Part shown: piece by piece, positions 39,003 through 48,921 of the stretch
Layout of the letters: each line of letters begins with the position of its first letter
Numbering within the stretch: the stretch's first letter is position 1
Source: Pseudoalteromonas holothuriae
GTDB lineage: Bacteria; Pseudomonadota; Gammaproteobacteria; Enterobacterales; Alteromonadaceae
NCBI RefSeq assembly: GCF_945859825.1
Contig: NZ_CAMAPC010000015.1
Coordinates: forward strand, 1-64,000
Reading direction: 5' to 3'
Length of the DNA stretch: 64,000 bases
Notes under the pieces: generated by a model
What the model was told of the DNA's origin: nothing
Database searches by the model: none
The model's input: the letters and a program-made list of their open reading frames with translations, nothing else
Translations under genes and position numbers: made by a program

Positions 39003-40361
39003 CTAAATTAGGAACCAAGTTGCGGTGCCTAAGAACGCAAAAATACCGACAATATCAGTAACAGTAGTTAATACCACACTGCCTGCCAGCGCAGGGTCAA
39101 TTTTCATGCGCTTTAATACAATAGGGATACTTGCGCCTGCAATACCTGCTGCAAGTAAATTCATAAACATAGCAAATGCGATGACAGCACCGAGTACAAA
39201 ATCCCATTGCCACAATGCCACAACACCAGCGATGAGAATTGACCACAATACACCGTTGAGTGCGCCAATCGCTAATTCTTTACCAAGAATAAAACGTTGG
39301 TTGGTTTGGTTGATGTGACCCAAAGCAATACCACGGATAACTAAGGTGAGTGTCTGACTACCTGCTACCCCTCCCATACTTGGGACAATGCCGTTTAAAA
39401 CGGCTAAAAATGGTAAGATATCAAGTGTGTTTTCAAAAAAGCTCGCAACAAATGCAGCGAGTAACGCAGTGAGTAAGTTAATACCTAGCCAGATGGAGCG
39501 GCGCTTAGAGCTTTTAAATACTGGTGCAAAGGTGTCTTCTTCATCATCAAGACCGGCCATACTCATCAAGCTATGCTCAGCATCTTCACGAATAACATCA
39601 ACAATATCATCGATGGTGATACGCCCTAAAAGATGAGCGTTGTCATCAACAACTGCTGCCGAGATCCAGTTATAACGTTCAAATAGCTGTGCTACTTCAG
39701 TTTCATCCATGGTAATTGGAATCGACTCTTTGTCTGTATCCATTAGCTCATGTACTAACTTATCTGGTGGGTTAGTCAGTAGGCTATTAAGCGACAGGGC
39801 ACCGATAAAGCAATTATCTTTATCAACGACATAGAGGTCATCGGTACCATCGGGTAGCGTGCCACGCAGACGCAAGTAACGTAACACTACATCTAATGTC
39901 ACATCGGGTCGTATGGTAACGGTATCCGTATTCATGAGTGCGCCAGCTGAGCGCTCTTGATAGGATAGTGCTTGCGTTGCACGCTCTCTATCTTGAGCAT
40001 CCATGGCACCTACTACGTCTTGATAGACTGTATCAGGTAGACTACGAAGTACTTCACCGAGATCATCGTCATCCATGTCCTCGGTTGCTGCGGCGATAAG
40101 CTCAGGTTCCATTTGAACAATAATGCTCAAACGGACATCTTCTGATAGCTCTTCGAGTACATCTCCTTGAATATCAGGGTCTACAAGCTGCCATAATTGA
40201 CGGCGCACTTTGTGTGGAGACGATTCGAGTAGTAAAGCCGTATCACACGGTGCTGTTTCCGCTAAAGTACGCCTGACTTGAACAAATTGTCCACTATTTA
40301 ATGCCTGCGTTACTTGTTGCAGTTGTTGTAGTGTGTAGTCTTGTTCAAGAGCTTCAGGCAT
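39003..40361 (-). CDS. mgtE: magnesium transporter MgtE
   Basis: The 452-residue protein has the MgtE layout: an N-terminal helical superhelix (about 1-130), two CBS domains (about 140-255) that sense Mg2+, a plug helix and a five-helix pore domain (about 285-452). The pore region contains NGIVPSMGGVAGSQTLTLV, the conserved selectivity segment. MgtE is a Mg2+-gated inner-membrane channel. No Mg2+ riboswitch is apparent in the 174 bp upstream, though short leaders are hard to judge by eye. Confidence 0.95.
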   Translation of the reverse strand: MPEALEQDYTLQQLQQVTQALNSGQFVQVRRTLAETAPCDTALLLESSPHKVRRQLWQLVDPDIQGDVLEELSEDVRLSIIVQMEPELIAAATEDMDDDDLGEVLRSLPDTVYQDVVGAMDAQDRERATQALSYQERSAGALMNTDTVTIRPDVTLDVVLRYLRLRGTLPDGTDDLYVVDKDNCFIGALSLNSLLTNPPDKLVHELMDTDKESIPITMDETEVAQLFERYNWISAAVVDDNAHLLGRITIDDIVDVIREDAEHSLMSMAGLDDEEDTFAPVFKSSKRRSIWLGINLLTALLAAFVASFFENTLDILPFLAVLNGIVPSMGGVAGSQTLTLVIRGIALGHINQTNQRFILGKELAIGALNGVLWSILIAGVVALWQWDFVLGAVIAFAMFMNLLAAGIAGASIPIVLKRMKIDPALAGSVVLTTVTDIVGIFAFLGTATWFLI

Positions 40362-40535
40362 AGGCTTCCTTCAATTATTTTTATGTTTTTAATGTCTGCC
40401 TAAAAGAAAAGCTGAAGAGCCAGCTAGGGTATGATTTAGAAATTTAGGCGCAGTGCATGACTAAGAGTTTAACGTAAATACGCGTACCTTACCAAGCTCT
40501 GAGAAAATTTTAATTACTGAACTTGATTAGCTAAC

Positions 40536-40808
40536 TTATTCTTGTTCATAAAACTTTTGTGCGATCAGCTCACCAATTGCGTGTAACGCACCTTTGGCAT
40601 CTGGACCATCACATACTACTTTAACTTCTTTGCCTTGACTGCTTTCTAACAAAAGCAATGCGAGCACACTATTGCCATCTGCTGATTTGTCATCTTGATA
40701 TAGGGTTATCTGAGCATCAAACTTTATAGCAAGTTGGGCGAGTACAGATGCGGCTCTTGCATGTAAACCACATTTATTTTGAATTAAAAAGGTGTCTTCA
40801 CAACGCAT
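40536..40808 (-). CDS. ptsO: phosphocarrier protein NPr (nitrogen PTS)
   Basis: The product is 90 residues from ATG 40808. It is an HPr-fold protein with the phosphorylated His16 in NKCGLHARAA and the serine region KSADGNSVLALL. NPr accepts phosphate from EI-Ntr and passes it to EIIA-Ntr (ptsN), encoded three genes upstream in the same operon. The rapZ stop lies 4 bp before the start, so it is co-transcribed with rapZ as in E. coli. The frame is open further upstream inside rapZ, but that part is not coding. Confidence 0.94.
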   Translation of the reverse strand: MRCEDTFLIQNKCGLHARAASVLAQLAIKFDAQITLYQDDKSADGNSVLALLLLESSQGKEVKVVCDGPDAKGALHAIGELIAQKFYEQE

Positions 40809-40812
40809 AAGG

Positions 40813-41658
40813 TTAATTATCTTGCTCTCTGTGGCGAATTTTAATATTAGGATGAGTTCGCGCAAAGCTTTCACCAATCGTTTGTGCCAAATAAACCGAA
40901 CGGTGTTGTCCACCTGTGCATCCGATCGCAATGGTTAAATAGCTGCGATTATTTCGCTCTAAGTGGGGTAACCAAGTTTGCACAAAAGTTTGAATTTGCC
41001 ATGTGAATTTTTGCACGATGCTATGACTAGCCAGATAGTCTTTAACTGGTTGGTCTAAGCCTGTTAAGGGTTTTAGCTCAGGTTCCCAATGTGGGTTGGG
41101 TAAAAAGCGCGCGTCAAAGACATAATCAGCTTCTTTGGGTATGCCATGTTTAAACCCAAAAGATTGGAAAGTAACGATTAGTTGCTTATCTTTTTTTCCT
41201 AAAATACGCTCACGAATGGTTTCAGCCAACTGGTGTACGCTTAAATCAGTTGTGTCTATGAGTACATCTGCACGTGTAGTCAGTACATCTAGAAGCCGTT
41301 TCTCTTCTTGTATTGCCAAATCTAGGGGTAAGTCATTCACTGATAATGGATGCAAACGACGCGTTTCAGAAAAGCGTCGTATGAGTGTATTATCATCACT
41401 GTCTAGGTAGAACAGCATTGGATTAGCAAATCCAGGCAAATATTCTAAAATATCATTAAAATCTTGTTGCTCTTTTGGTAGGTTTCTTACATCAATGCTC
41501 ACAGCGATTTTATCGTAGTTATCAGAGACACTACGTACTAAGGACGGTAATAAATTGACTGGGATATTATCAACACAATAATACCCTAAATCTTCTAATA
41601 CGCGCAGTGCAACTGATTTTCCTGAACCAGAACGACCGCTGATGATGATTAATTCCAT
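40813..41658 (-). CDS. rapZ: RNase adapter protein RapZ
   Basis: The 281-residue protein has an N-terminal P-loop GRSGSGKS (residues 8-15) and the C-terminal RNA/metabolite-binding domain with FGFKHGIP, FDARFLPNP and GCTGGQHRSV. In E. coli, RapZ presents the GlmZ small RNA to RNase E and senses glucosamine-6-phosphate, so it controls amino-sugar supply for cell-wall synthesis. It sits in the standard ptsN-rapZ-ptsO order. Confidence 0.96.
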   Translation of the reverse strand: MELIIISGRSGSGKSVALRVLEDLGYYCVDNIPVNLLPSLVRSVSDNYDKIAVSIDVRNLPKEQQDFNDILEYLPGFANPMLFYLDSDDNTLIRRFSETRRLHPLSVNDLPLDLAIQEEKRLLDVLTTRADVLIDTTDLSVHQLAETIRERILGKKDKQLIVTFQSFGFKHGIPKEADYVFDARFLPNPHWEPELKPLTGLDQPVKDYLASHSIVQKFTWQIQTFVQTWLPHLERNNRSYLTIAIGCTGGQHRSVYLAQTIGESFARTHPNIKIRHREQDN

Positions 41659-41676
41659 TATGCTTCTCTTAATAAC

Positions 41677-42129
41677 CTAGTCTGCTGAGGCAATAATGGC
41701 ATAAAGTTCCTCGTCATTGCTAGCGTTCCTTAACTGTTTACAGAATTCTTTATTGTTTAGTTGCTGAGCTATCGATGATAACGTTTTTAAATGTTGTTCG
41801 TTATCGCCATCAGGCACAATTAAAGCAAGAAATATATCAACAGGCCGGTTATCAATGGCATCAAACTCAACCCCTTGTTGATTGACTAATAGTAAAGCTG
41901 TCACGACTTCAAGACCTATTATCCGACCATGGGGCAGAGCAATCCCTTTACCTATACCTGTACTGCCGAGTTTCTCTCGGGCCATTAATGCGCTAAGGAT
42001 ATCGTGCTGATTTAAATTGGGTAGCTGTTCGTGCGCTAACTCGCTAATGTATTCGAGTATACGCTTTTTGCTATTAAAAAGGACCGCAGCTTTGCTACAG
42101 TCCTTATTGATTATCGAGCTTAATTTCAT
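41677..42129 (-). CDS. ptsN: nitrogen-PTS EIIA component (EIIA-Ntr)
   Basis: This is a 150-residue single EIIA-fructose-type domain with phosphorylated His67 in KGIALPHGRI. Its phosphorylation state reports nitrogen and carbon status and controls potassium uptake and other targets in relatives. It lies between hpf (2 bp) and rapZ (18 bp) in the rpoN operon. Confidence 0.95.
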   Translation of the reverse strand: MKLSSIINKDCSKAAVLFNSKKRILEYISELAHEQLPNLNQHDILSALMAREKLGSTGIGKGIALPHGRIIGLEVVTALLLVNQQGVEFDAIDNRPVDIFLALIVPDGDNEQHLKTLSSIAQQLNNKEFCKQLRNASNDEELYAIIASAD

Positions 42130-42131
42130 AA

Positions 42132-42419
42132 TTAATGTCGAATTAGCTTCTCTTTGTGCTTAATTACCTGACGATCTAGCTTATTAATTAGGCCGTCGAT
42201 CGCAGCATACATGTCCTGATGTTCTGTCGAGGCAAAAAGCTCTCCGCCATTAACGTGCAATGTCGCCTCTGCTTTTTGTACTAGCTTTTCAACATCTAAG
42301 ATCACATGTACATTGTTTATATGATCAAAATGCCTTTCTAACTTTGCAAACTTGTTGTTGACATAGTCTCTTAATGCATCGGTTATTTCTACATGACGAC
42401 CAGTTAAATTTAGTTGCAT
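42132..42419 (-). CDS. hpf: ribosome hibernation promoting factor (short HPF)
   Basis: The product is 95 residues from ATG 42419 (MQLNLTGRHVEITDAL), the E. coli HPF start. AAGGA is 8-9 nt upstream. ATG 42425 would place the ribosome site too close. The fold is beta-alpha-beta-beta-beta-alpha with ATLHVNGGELFASTEHQDMYAAIDGL-type core blocks. Short HPF works with RMF to dimerise idle ribosomes in stationary phase. It directly follows rpoN, as in most Gammaproteobacteria. Confidence 0.95.
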   Translation of the reverse strand: MQLNLTGRHVEITDALRDYVNNKFAKLERHFDHINNVHVILDVEKLVQKAEATLHVNGGELFASTEHQDMYAAIDGLINKLDRQVIKHKEKLIRH

Positions 42420-42446
42420 AAGCATTTTCCTTCTTAGGTAATACGC

Positions 42447-43958
42447 CTAAATCAAGCTTTTACGCTGATTTGACGGTGGAATGGCTAACGACTCCCGATA
42501 TTTTGCTATGGTGCGTCGGGCCACCTTAATTCCTTGCTCCGCTAATATATCTGCTATTTTACTGTCGCTTAATGGCTTAGCAGTATTTTCTGCAGCAATT
42601 AGCTTTTTGATTAGTGCTCTGATTGCTGTGGACGAGCACTCACCTCCATTTTCAGTACTAACATGACTTGAGAAGAAATACTTCAACTCAAAAATGCCTC
42701 TAGGTGTGTGCATATATTTTTGTGTGGTCACACGTGAAATGGTGGACTCGTGCATTTCAACCATTTCTGCAACATCATTTAACACCATGGGTCTCATTGC
42801 CTCAGGGCCATGTTCAAAGAATGCCTGTTGTTGTTGGACAATGCAATTAGTAACTTTCATTAATGTTTCATTTCTGCTTTCTAAGCTTTTAATAAACCAC
42901 TTTGCTTCTTGTAAATGAGAGCGAATGAATTGACTATCTGTGCTGGATTTCACTGAACGAGACATTGCAGCATATTGATTGTTAACACGAATTTTAGGCA
43001 TGCACTCCGGATTTAGCTCAACTACCCAGCGGCCTTTTACCTTCTTAACTGATACATCAGGAATGACATATTCAGACTCTTCACGAATAATGCTTGCCGC
43101 AGGTTTTGGGTTAAGAGTGTGAATTAATGTTACGATCTCCTTGAGCTCAATCTCTTTGAGCTTGGTTTTTTTCATCAAGGTCCGATAGTCGCGACTTGCA
43201 AGTAGCTCAATGTGCTCATTGAGGATCATTTTAGTTTCGCTCAACCAAGGAGTTGTATGCGGGTCAAATTGATTGAGCTGAATACACAAGCACTCTTGTA
43301 GTGAGCGAGCGCCAATACCAATAGGATCAAAAAGTTGAATTCGTTTTAATACGGCTTCTACTTCATCTAATTCAATATGTTCGCCACTGTTGCCATCATT
43401 CAAGCTCTCTAAGAGATCTTCGGTACTTAAGGTGAATGTACCGTTTTCGTCTATGGCTTCTACAATAGCGACTGCGATGCCGCGATCTGTTGGGCTAAAA
43501 GGCGTTAATTCGAGCTGCCACATTAAATATTCATGAAGCGTTTCCGTCGTCTCACCTTGATAAATAGTCTCGTCTTCAGGCATTGGTCCACTACTGGCAG
43601 CAGGAGCTGCACTCATGTACTCATCCCATGTCACATCCATAGCAAGGTCGTCGCTCACGGTCTCTTTACTTAGTGCGGCATCCGAATCTATTTCGTAGTC
43701 ACTTACAGGCTCGATATCTTGACTGTCTAAATGCGTGTCCTCTTGGTTTTCATCTTTACCATTTTTATCTTGGGCACTGTTTTGCGCATCAGATTCTGGC
43801 TCTGACTCATCTACTTCAAGAAGCGGGTTGCTATCAAGAGCTTCTTGGATCTCTTGCTGTAGATCCAACGTGCTTAGTTGCAGCAAGCGAATAGCCTGCT
43901 GTAACTGTGGTGTCATGGTAAGTTGCTGCCCCATGCGCAGCTGTAACGATTGCCTCAT
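42447..43958 (-). CDS. rpoN: RNA polymerase sigma-54 factor (RpoN)
   Basis: The 503-residue protein has the sigma-54 layout: the glutamine/leucine-rich activator-interacting region I ([23 protein letters not shown], residues 4-26), an acidic region II (about 60-125), the core-binding and DNA-binding region III, and the RpoN box [10 protein letters not shown] near the C-terminus that reads the -24 promoter element. It serves bEBP-dependent genes for nitrogen, motility and other functions. It sits between lptB and hpf. Confidence 0.98.
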   Translation of the reverse strand: MRQSLQLRMGQQLTMTPQLQQAIRLLQLSTLDLQQEIQEALDSNPLLEVDESEPESDAQNSAQDKNGKDENQEDTHLDSQDIEPVSDYEIDSDAALSKETVSDDLAMDVTWDEYMSAAPAASSGPMPEDETIYQGETTETLHEYLMWQLELTPFSPTDRGIAVAIVEAIDENGTFTLSTEDLLESLNDGNSGEHIELDEVEAVLKRIQLFDPIGIGARSLQECLCIQLNQFDPHTTPWLSETKMILNEHIELLASRDYRTLMKKTKLKEIELKEIVTLIHTLNPKPAASIIREESEYVIPDVSVKKVKGRWVVELNPECMPKIRVNNQYAAMSRSVKSSTDSQFIRSHLQEAKWFIKSLESRNETLMKVTNCIVQQQQAFFEHGPEAMRPMVLNDVAEMVEMHESTISRVTTQKYMHTPRGIFELKYFFSSHVSTENGGECSSTAIRALIKKLIAAENTAKPLSDSKIADILAEQGIKVARRTIAKYRESLAIPPSNQRKSLI

Positions 43959-44014
43959 CTACCTTTAACAATCCTTCTGGTTTTCTATTATTATTGTGAC
44001 TAAACGTACATTAA

Positions 44015-44740
44015 CTATAGCTTGAATTGTTCACCTAGGTAGACATCTCTGACAGTTTGATCTGCTAAAACATGTTCAGGAGTACCAGAGGCGATTAATT
44101 CACCATGTGAGACAATATAAGCTTTTTCACATACATCAAGAGTTTCGCGAACATTGTGATCGGTGATTAACACACCAATACCTCTATTTTTTAAATGTTC
44201 GATAATTTTCTTTATATCTAACACTGAAATGGGATCAACACCAGCAAAAGGCTCATCTAAAAGGATAAATTTAGGATTTGCGGCTAAAGCGCGAGCAATT
44301 TCTACTCTTCTGCGTTCTCCGCCTGACAGTGCCATACCTAAGCTATCGCGAATGTGTTGAATGTTAAACTCATCCAGTAGTTCATTTAAAATTTGCTCAC
44401 GGGCTATCTTATTCAGTGAGTTGCGAGTTTCCAAAATAGCCATTAAATTTTGATATACCGTGAGCTTTCTAAAAATTGATGATTCTTGAGGTAAATAGCC
44501 AATGCCTAAACGTGCTCGGTTATGCATTGGCAATAGTGTAATGTCATGGTCGTTGATGCACACGGTGCCATTATCGCTTGGCACGAGACCTACTATCATG
44601 TAAAAACTGGTGGTTTTTCCTGCTCCATTGGGACCAAGAAGGCCAACAATACTGCCAGCTTCAACACTGAGGCTGACGTTTTTAACAACTTGTCGGTCTT
44701 TGTAACTTTTTGCCAGAGCAGTTGCTGTTAATACACTCAT
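44015..44740 (-). CDS. lptB: LPS export ABC transporter ATP-binding protein LptB
   Basis: The 241-residue ABC ATPase has Walker [10 protein letters not shown] (near 35), Q-loop [13 protein letters not shown], signature ALSGGERRR and Walker [14 protein letters not shown]. LptB drives LptFG to extract LPS from the inner membrane. It follows lptA by 2 bp. Confidence 0.97.
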   Translation of the reverse strand: MSVLTATALAKSYKDRQVVKNVSLSVEAGSIVGLLGPNGAGKTTSFYMIVGLVPSDNGTVCINDHDITLLPMHNRARLGIGYLPQESSIFRKLTVYQNLMAILETRNSLNKIAREQILNELLDEFNIQHIRDSLGMALSGGERRRVEIARALAANPKFILLDEPFAGVDPISVLDIKKIIEHLKNRGIGVLITDHNVRETLDVCEKAYIVSHGELIASGTPEHVLADQTVRDVYLGEQFKL

Positions 44741-44742
44741 GT

Positions 44743-45270
44743 TTAATTACCTTGGCCCGCTTCTTTAGGTTGTTTTTCTGGTACGAGTATAGTGTGTACG
44801 CGTGCGTTATCTTGCTCACCTCTTTCGGCACTTATTAACTGCTTATCCATATCGTAAGTGATAGATTGGGCTTGAATAATTTGCCCAGCCTGATTAATAG
44901 AGGCATTACCTTTGATCACTAAAGTACGATTGGCAACATCATAGCGAATTTCTTGTGCACTGGCAGTTAGCTTGGTGCCGTCTGATTGTTGTTCAGAAAA
45001 CTGAGCTGGAGAGCCTGTCGCAACTAACAGTTGTTTGTTATCTCCCAGCTCTTCGCGCCGGTGAACTTCAAGCCTATCGGCATTAATTTTACGTTTGCCG
45101 TGAATGATCTCTACATTTTTTTCAAATATACCAATATTGGTCTTAAGTTGAGCTTGTTGCTTGCCTGCTTTGATAGAAACTTCATTTGCAAAGTCACTTT
45201 GTTTTGCGATACTTGGTTGGCAAAATAACAATCCAACAAGCATAGCGGTAATACTTAGTTTATTGGTCAT
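44743..45270 (-). CDS. lptA: lipopolysaccharide transport periplasmic protein LptA
   Basis: The 175-residue protein has a signal peptide (about 1-22) and an OstA-like beta-jellyroll with the pattern [21 protein letters not shown] and [17 protein letters not shown]. LptA polymerises to bridge LPS from LptC to LptD across the periplasm. It overlaps lptC by 11 bp. Confidence 0.95.
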   Translation of the reverse strand: MTNKLSITAMLVGLLFCQPSIAKQSDFANEVSIKAGKQQAQLKTNIGIFEKNVEIIHGKRKINADRLEVHRREELGDNKQLLVATGSPAQFSEQQSDGTKLTASAQEIRYDVANRTLVIKGNASINQAGQIIQAQSITYDMDKQLISAERGEQDNARVHTILVPEKQPKEAGQGN

Positions 45271-45814
45271 AATAAATAGTTCGAGTATGGTTTATAAGTT
45301 CAATGATATCTGTGTTTAAATCAGCATAAAGCCCTTTGCCGTTAATTTTTAAACTAGGGCCTGTAATCTCTACAGGCCGTTCAGATTGCATCAGTCGTTC
45401 GTCTATTTCAACGCGTATATTGTCTGCTTTAATTAAAGTGATCATTGCGCCTGTAGTTAAGTTTTTGGCTTCAACATCACCTTCTAACATCAATGTATTG
45501 TTTTCATATAAAGTTGCTTCTTGTGATGAAATTAACCAATTTTGAGGGCCGTTATACAATGTAAATACAGGCATCGTAAAATGGCTAAAGCCTAACTCTT
45601 GATAAAGTTCCATTTTATCTGCAGTTACTGTGTAGCTGCGCACACCAGTCTCATTATAAGACGTTTGTTCTAGCGCAGTTGCAATATAATCAGGTTTGGC
45701 AATAACATCACTTTGAGTGTTTGTTTTTGGTGTTGTTTGCGTCAAATAGGGGTACCACAGCCATGCCATTACTGTGATAAAAACTAAAAATAGCACAACA
45801 CGGTTACCACTCAT
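45260..45814 (-). CDS. lptC: LPS export protein LptC
   Basis: The 184-residue protein has one N-terminal membrane anchor (about 5-22) and a periplasmic jellyroll (DKMELYQELGFSHFTMPVFTLY-type start). It passes LPS from LptBFG to LptA. Its ATG overlaps the stop of the small upstream ORF (ATGA), so translation may depend on that ORF. Confidence 0.94.
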   Translation of the reverse strand: MSGNRVVLFLVFITVMAWLWYPYLTQTTPKTNTQSDVIAKPDYIATALEQTSYNETGVRSYTVTADKMELYQELGFSHFTMPVFTLYNGPQNWLISSQEATLYENNTLMLEGDVEAKNLTTGAMITLIKADNIRVEIDERLMQSERPVEITGPSLKINGKGLYADLNTDIIELINHTRTIYYDQ

Positions 45815-45957
45815 TTTATATTTCTCAGTATTGAGTGAATATTATTGGCACCGTTCGTTACGTTAGTAATTTTATCACTTACCAAAATAGGGGGAGTTGA
45901 ATGAATCACCCATGAATGGGTTTGCTGTTCATTTTTGATATATACCACAGCGGTCAT
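45811..45957 (-). CDS. 48-codon ORF in the kdsC position between kdsD and lptC
   Basis: ATG 45957 directly follows the kdsD stop (TAAATG), and the TGA overlaps the lptC start (ATGA), so the frame is tightly packed within the operon. The product starts MTAVVYIKNEQQTHSW and ends NNIHSILRNIK, with no membrane segment. In E. coli and many relatives kdsC (KDO-8-phosphate phosphatase, about 180 residues) lies exactly here. The second half, PPILVSDKITNVTNG, faintly recalls the KdsC C-terminal pattern HPLLIPRADYVTRIAGG. None of the HAD catalytic motifs is present. It could be a kdsC remnant, a new small protein, or a frame kept only for translational coupling. A palindrome ACCCAT-GA-ATGGGT lies at 45908-45921. 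Confidence 0.45.
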   Translation of the reverse strand: MTAVVYIKNEQQTHSWVIHSTPPILVSDKITNVTNGANNIHSILRNIK

Positions 45958-46929
45958 TTACAGTACTCCGGCTCTTAATAAGTCTTGAGTATTAAGTGCA
46001 CCAATAGGGTGTCTATTACTATCTATGACAATTAAGCCATTGATTCGTTTCGTTTCCATTATATTCAACGCTTCTGCGGCTAACATGTCTTTGTTTGCTG
46101 TAGTGCAGTTTACAGTCATAGCTTTGTGGATTGGTGTTATATGTAAGTCTACACGTTGTTCAATATTACGTCGTAAGTCACCATCAGTAAAAATACCGAC
46201 AAGTTGCCCGTTTTCATCAACAATTGTTGTCATGCCTAAGCCTTTCGCTGACATTTCAAATAATGCGTCTTTGATTGTACTTTGATGAGAAACAATAGGA
46301 ACTTGCTCGCCCTGATGCATAATGTCACTTAGCGTGAGTAGTAAACGTTTGCCCAGAGCACCACCTGGGTGTGATAATGCAAAATCATCTGCAGTAAAAC
46401 CTTTCGCTTCCAATAATGCAACCGCCAATGCATCACCCATTACCAGCGTTGCAGTTGTGCTTGCTGTTGGTGCAAGCCCTAAGGGACAGGCTTCTTGCGA
46501 AACGGCAATACACAGATGCACATCAGATAACTGTGCCATAGAAGAGTTTTTATTGCCTGTCATGGCAATCGTTTTTGCTCCGATACGCTTGATGACGGGT
46601 ATGATGTTTAATACTTCGCTGGTTTCACCCGAATTTGAAATAAGTAGTACGACGTCATGTTTTGTGATCATGCCTAAATCACCGTGACTCGCTTCCCCTG
46701 GGTGGACAAAAAAAGCGGGTGTTCCCGTGCTTGCAAGTGTGGCGGCGATTTTGTTGCCTATATGGCCTGATTTGCCCATTCCTACCACTATCGTTCTGCC
46801 TTGACAGTCAAAAATAGTTTGGCAAGCGAGTACAAAGTGTTGATCTATATACTGACCAATTTCTGTGATTGCTTGTTGTTCTATTTTAATAACTCGTTGT
46901 GCGGTATCAGTAAACTGCTTTGATAACAT
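45958..46929 (-). CDS. kdsD: D-arabinose-5-phosphate isomerase KdsD
   Basis: The 323-residue protein has an N-terminal SIS sugar-isomerase domain (about 30-175: VVGMGKSGHIGNKIAATLASTGTPAFFVHP-type block, LLISNSGETSEV, SQEACPLGLAPTAST) and a C-terminal CBS pair (about 205-320). It converts ribulose-5-phosphate to arabinose-5-phosphate, the first step to KDO for LPS inner core. It lies 11 bp downstream of yrbG. The next gene in the usual order, kdsC, is missing. Confidence 0.97.
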   Translation of the reverse strand: MLSKQFTDTAQRVIKIEQQAITEIGQYIDQHFVLACQTIFDCQGRTIVVGMGKSGHIGNKIAATLASTGTPAFFVHPGEASHGDLGMITKHDVVLLISNSGETSEVLNIIPVIKRIGAKTIAMTGNKNSSMAQLSDVHLCIAVSQEACPLGLAPTASTTATLVMGDALAVALLEAKGFTADDFALSHPGGALGKRLLLTLSDIMHQGEQVPIVSHQSTIKDALFEMSAKGLGMTTIVDENGQLVGIFTDGDLRRNIEQRVDLHITPIHKAMTVNCTTANKDMLAAEALNIMETKRINGLIVIDSNRHPIGALNTQDLLRAGVL

Positions 46930-46940
46930 GAGTCAAACCT

Positions 46941-47912
46941 CTAGATGATGTAATACATATAGCCAACAAATGCCGCTAATAAAGCTCCGCCTTCAATACG
47001 ATTTATACGGCGATTCCCTGTAAAGCTTAGACTCATTAATATCAGTGCTAAGGTTGCTCCAAGCATAATAAAGATATCTCGCTGTGCAATATTACTGTCG
47101 ATATTAGCAGGATTCATAATGCCAGCGATAGAAAGCACAGCTAAGATATTGAATATATTAGAGCCAATAATGTTACCAAGTGCAAGGTCGTCTTCCTTTT
47201 TTAGTACGCTTGCTATACAGGCTGCAAGCTCAGGTAAACTGGTGCCAATAGCAATAATTGTTAGGCCGATAAGTAAATCGCTCATACCAAAGAATTTGGC
47301 TATATCTACGGCCGCGTCAATTAAGTAGCTAGAGCTGACAGGCAATAACACCATGCCTACTGATAACCAAAGTAACGCTTTACCTGTTGGTACATTATTT
47401 GGCACTTCCTCACAGGCTTCGCTGACTAAAGGATCGGCATCTGGACCACTTCTTTTGGATATGATGATGAGTGTAAACAAAAATAATATAAAACCAATGA
47501 GTAAAGCCAAACCTTCTAACAAGCTAAAATGGCTGTCACTGACGATAAACCAAGCGCCAAGTGAGACTATAATGAGAAGTGGCATTTCGCGTTTTAATAT
47601 ACCTGAACTTACTGACAGGGGTTTTAGTAGTGCTGTGATGCCAAGTACCAGTAAAATATTAGCGATATTTGAACCAATGGCATTACCAACTGCCGTATCT
47701 GTTTTATCAGCTAGTGCAGCCTGTGCTGCGACCATCATCTCTGGTGCGGATGAGCCCATAGCGACAATGGTCAAGCCAACAATGAGCGTAGGTACGCCAA
47801 AGTTACGAGCCAGCGCTGCAGCACCAAAAACGAAGCGATCAGCGCTCCATACTAGTGCAGCAAATCCTATGATCAAGATGACAAAAGATAAAAGCATAAA
47901 AAGCGAAGCCAA
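46941..47912 (-). CDS. yrbG: YrbG-family calcium/sodium antiporter (CaCA)
   Basis: The 323-residue protein has ten membrane helices in two inverted halves, each with a cation-binding alpha repeat: GSSAPEMMVAAQAA with NAIGSNIANILLVLG, and GTSLPELAACIASV with NIIGSNIFNILAVL. The loop between the halves is acidic. It heads the kdsD-lpt-rpoN cluster and is divergent from mlaF, as in E. coli. Confidence 0.95.
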   Translation of the reverse strand: MASLFMLLSFVILIIGFAALVWSADRFVFGAAALARNFGVPTLIVGLTIVAMGSSAPEMMVAAQAALADKTDTAVGNAIGSNIANILLVLGITALLKPLSVSSGILKREMPLLIIVSLGAWFIVSDSHFSLLEGLALLIGFILFLFTLIIISKRSGPDADPLVSEACEEVPNNVPTGKALLWLSVGMVLLPVSSSYLIDAAVDIAKFFGMSDLLIGLTIIAIGTSLPELAACIASVLKKEDDLALGNIIGSNIFNILAVLSIAGIMNPANIDSNIAQRDIFIMLGATLALILMSLSFTGNRRINRIEGGALLAAFVGYMYYII

Positions 47913-48078
47913 TTGATAAAATTACAATGGCGCAAATAGTAACAAATGCGTCTACAAAAGTATAAGTAAAAGAGGGCACTTAGTTATTCTGTTCTACAGT
48001 ATTTAGTCTCTATTGTGACATCATATATTACAAAATTTTACGAAAACTTTTTTCCTTCATAAGCTAAAAAAACGTATT

Positions 48079-48921
48079 ATGTCAGAATTAGTAAATGTAG
48101 ATGTGGAGAGCGACTTGTCGCAAGCAATTGTAGAGATCAAGGATGTGACTTTTTCACGGGGCGAAAGGACCATCTATAAAAATATGAGCTTTTGTGTTCC
48201 AAAAGGAAAGATCACAGCCATTATGGGCCCAAGTGGCATCGGTAAAACTACGATGCTGCGTCTGATTGGTGGTCAACTCAAACCTGATAGTGGGGATATT
48301 TTGTTTGAAGGACAAAGTATTCCTAGTATGTCTCGTAAAGCACTTTATGATATTCGCACCAAAATGAGTATGCTGTTTCAAAGTGGCGCACTTTTTACCG
48401 ATATGTCGGTATTTGATAATATCGCATTCCCATTACGTGAACACACTCAACTTAGTGAAGAGTTGATTCGTCTTGTGGTATTAATGAAACTACAAGCTGT
48501 TGGGCTTCGTGGTGCTAAAGATCTAATGCCTTCAGAGCTTTCTGGCGGTATGGCTAGACGAGCGGCATTAGCACGTTCTATTGCACTTGACCCTGAATTG
48601 ATAATGTATGATGAACCGTTTGCAGGACAAGACCCGATTTCTATGGGGGTTTTAGTCAAACTAATTAAGTCACTTAATGAAGTTTTAGGGATCTCTTCAT
48701 TAATCGTGACTCATGATGTCAATGAAGTTTTAAGCATTGCCGACCATGTAGTGATTATTGCTGAACAAGGTGTCATAGGTAGTGGTACTCCTGAGCAAAT
48801 GCAACAGCATGACTCGGCGCTGGTGCAACAGTTTCTAAAAGGCTTATCTGATGGCCCTGTGCCATTTCATTATAAAGCGCAAAATTACCAAGAAGAACTG
48901 CTATCAGGGAGTCAACAGTGA
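48079..48921 (+). CDS. mlaF: phospholipid transport ATPase MlaF
   Basis: The 280-residue ABC ATPase has Walker [10 protein letters not shown], signature ELSGGMARR and Walker [14 protein letters not shown]. It powers the MlaFEDB complex that moves phospholipids between the inner and outer membranes, keeping the outer leaflet asymmetric. The stop overlaps the mlaE start by 4 bp. The C-terminal tail is the region that grips neighbouring subunits in E. coli. Confidence 0.96.
   Translation: MSELVNVDVESDLSQAIVEIKDVTFSRGERTIYKNMSFCVPKGKITAIMGPSGIGKTTMLRLIGGQLKPDSGDILFEGQSIPSMSRKALYDIRTKMSMLFQSGALFTDMSVFDNIAFPLREHTQLSEELIRLVVLMKLQAVGLRGAKDLMPSELSGGMARRAALARSIALDPELIMYDEPFAGQDPISMGVLVKLIKSLNEVLGISSLIVTHDVNEVLSIADHVVIIAEQGVIGSGTPEQMQQHDSALVQQFLKGLSDGPVPFHYKAQNYQEELLSGSQQ

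Noticed and set aside
47353..47916. A 187-codon plus-strand open frame inside yrbG
   Set aside because: It is a shadow of the antiporter's conserved alpha-repeat coding sequence and starts inside it.
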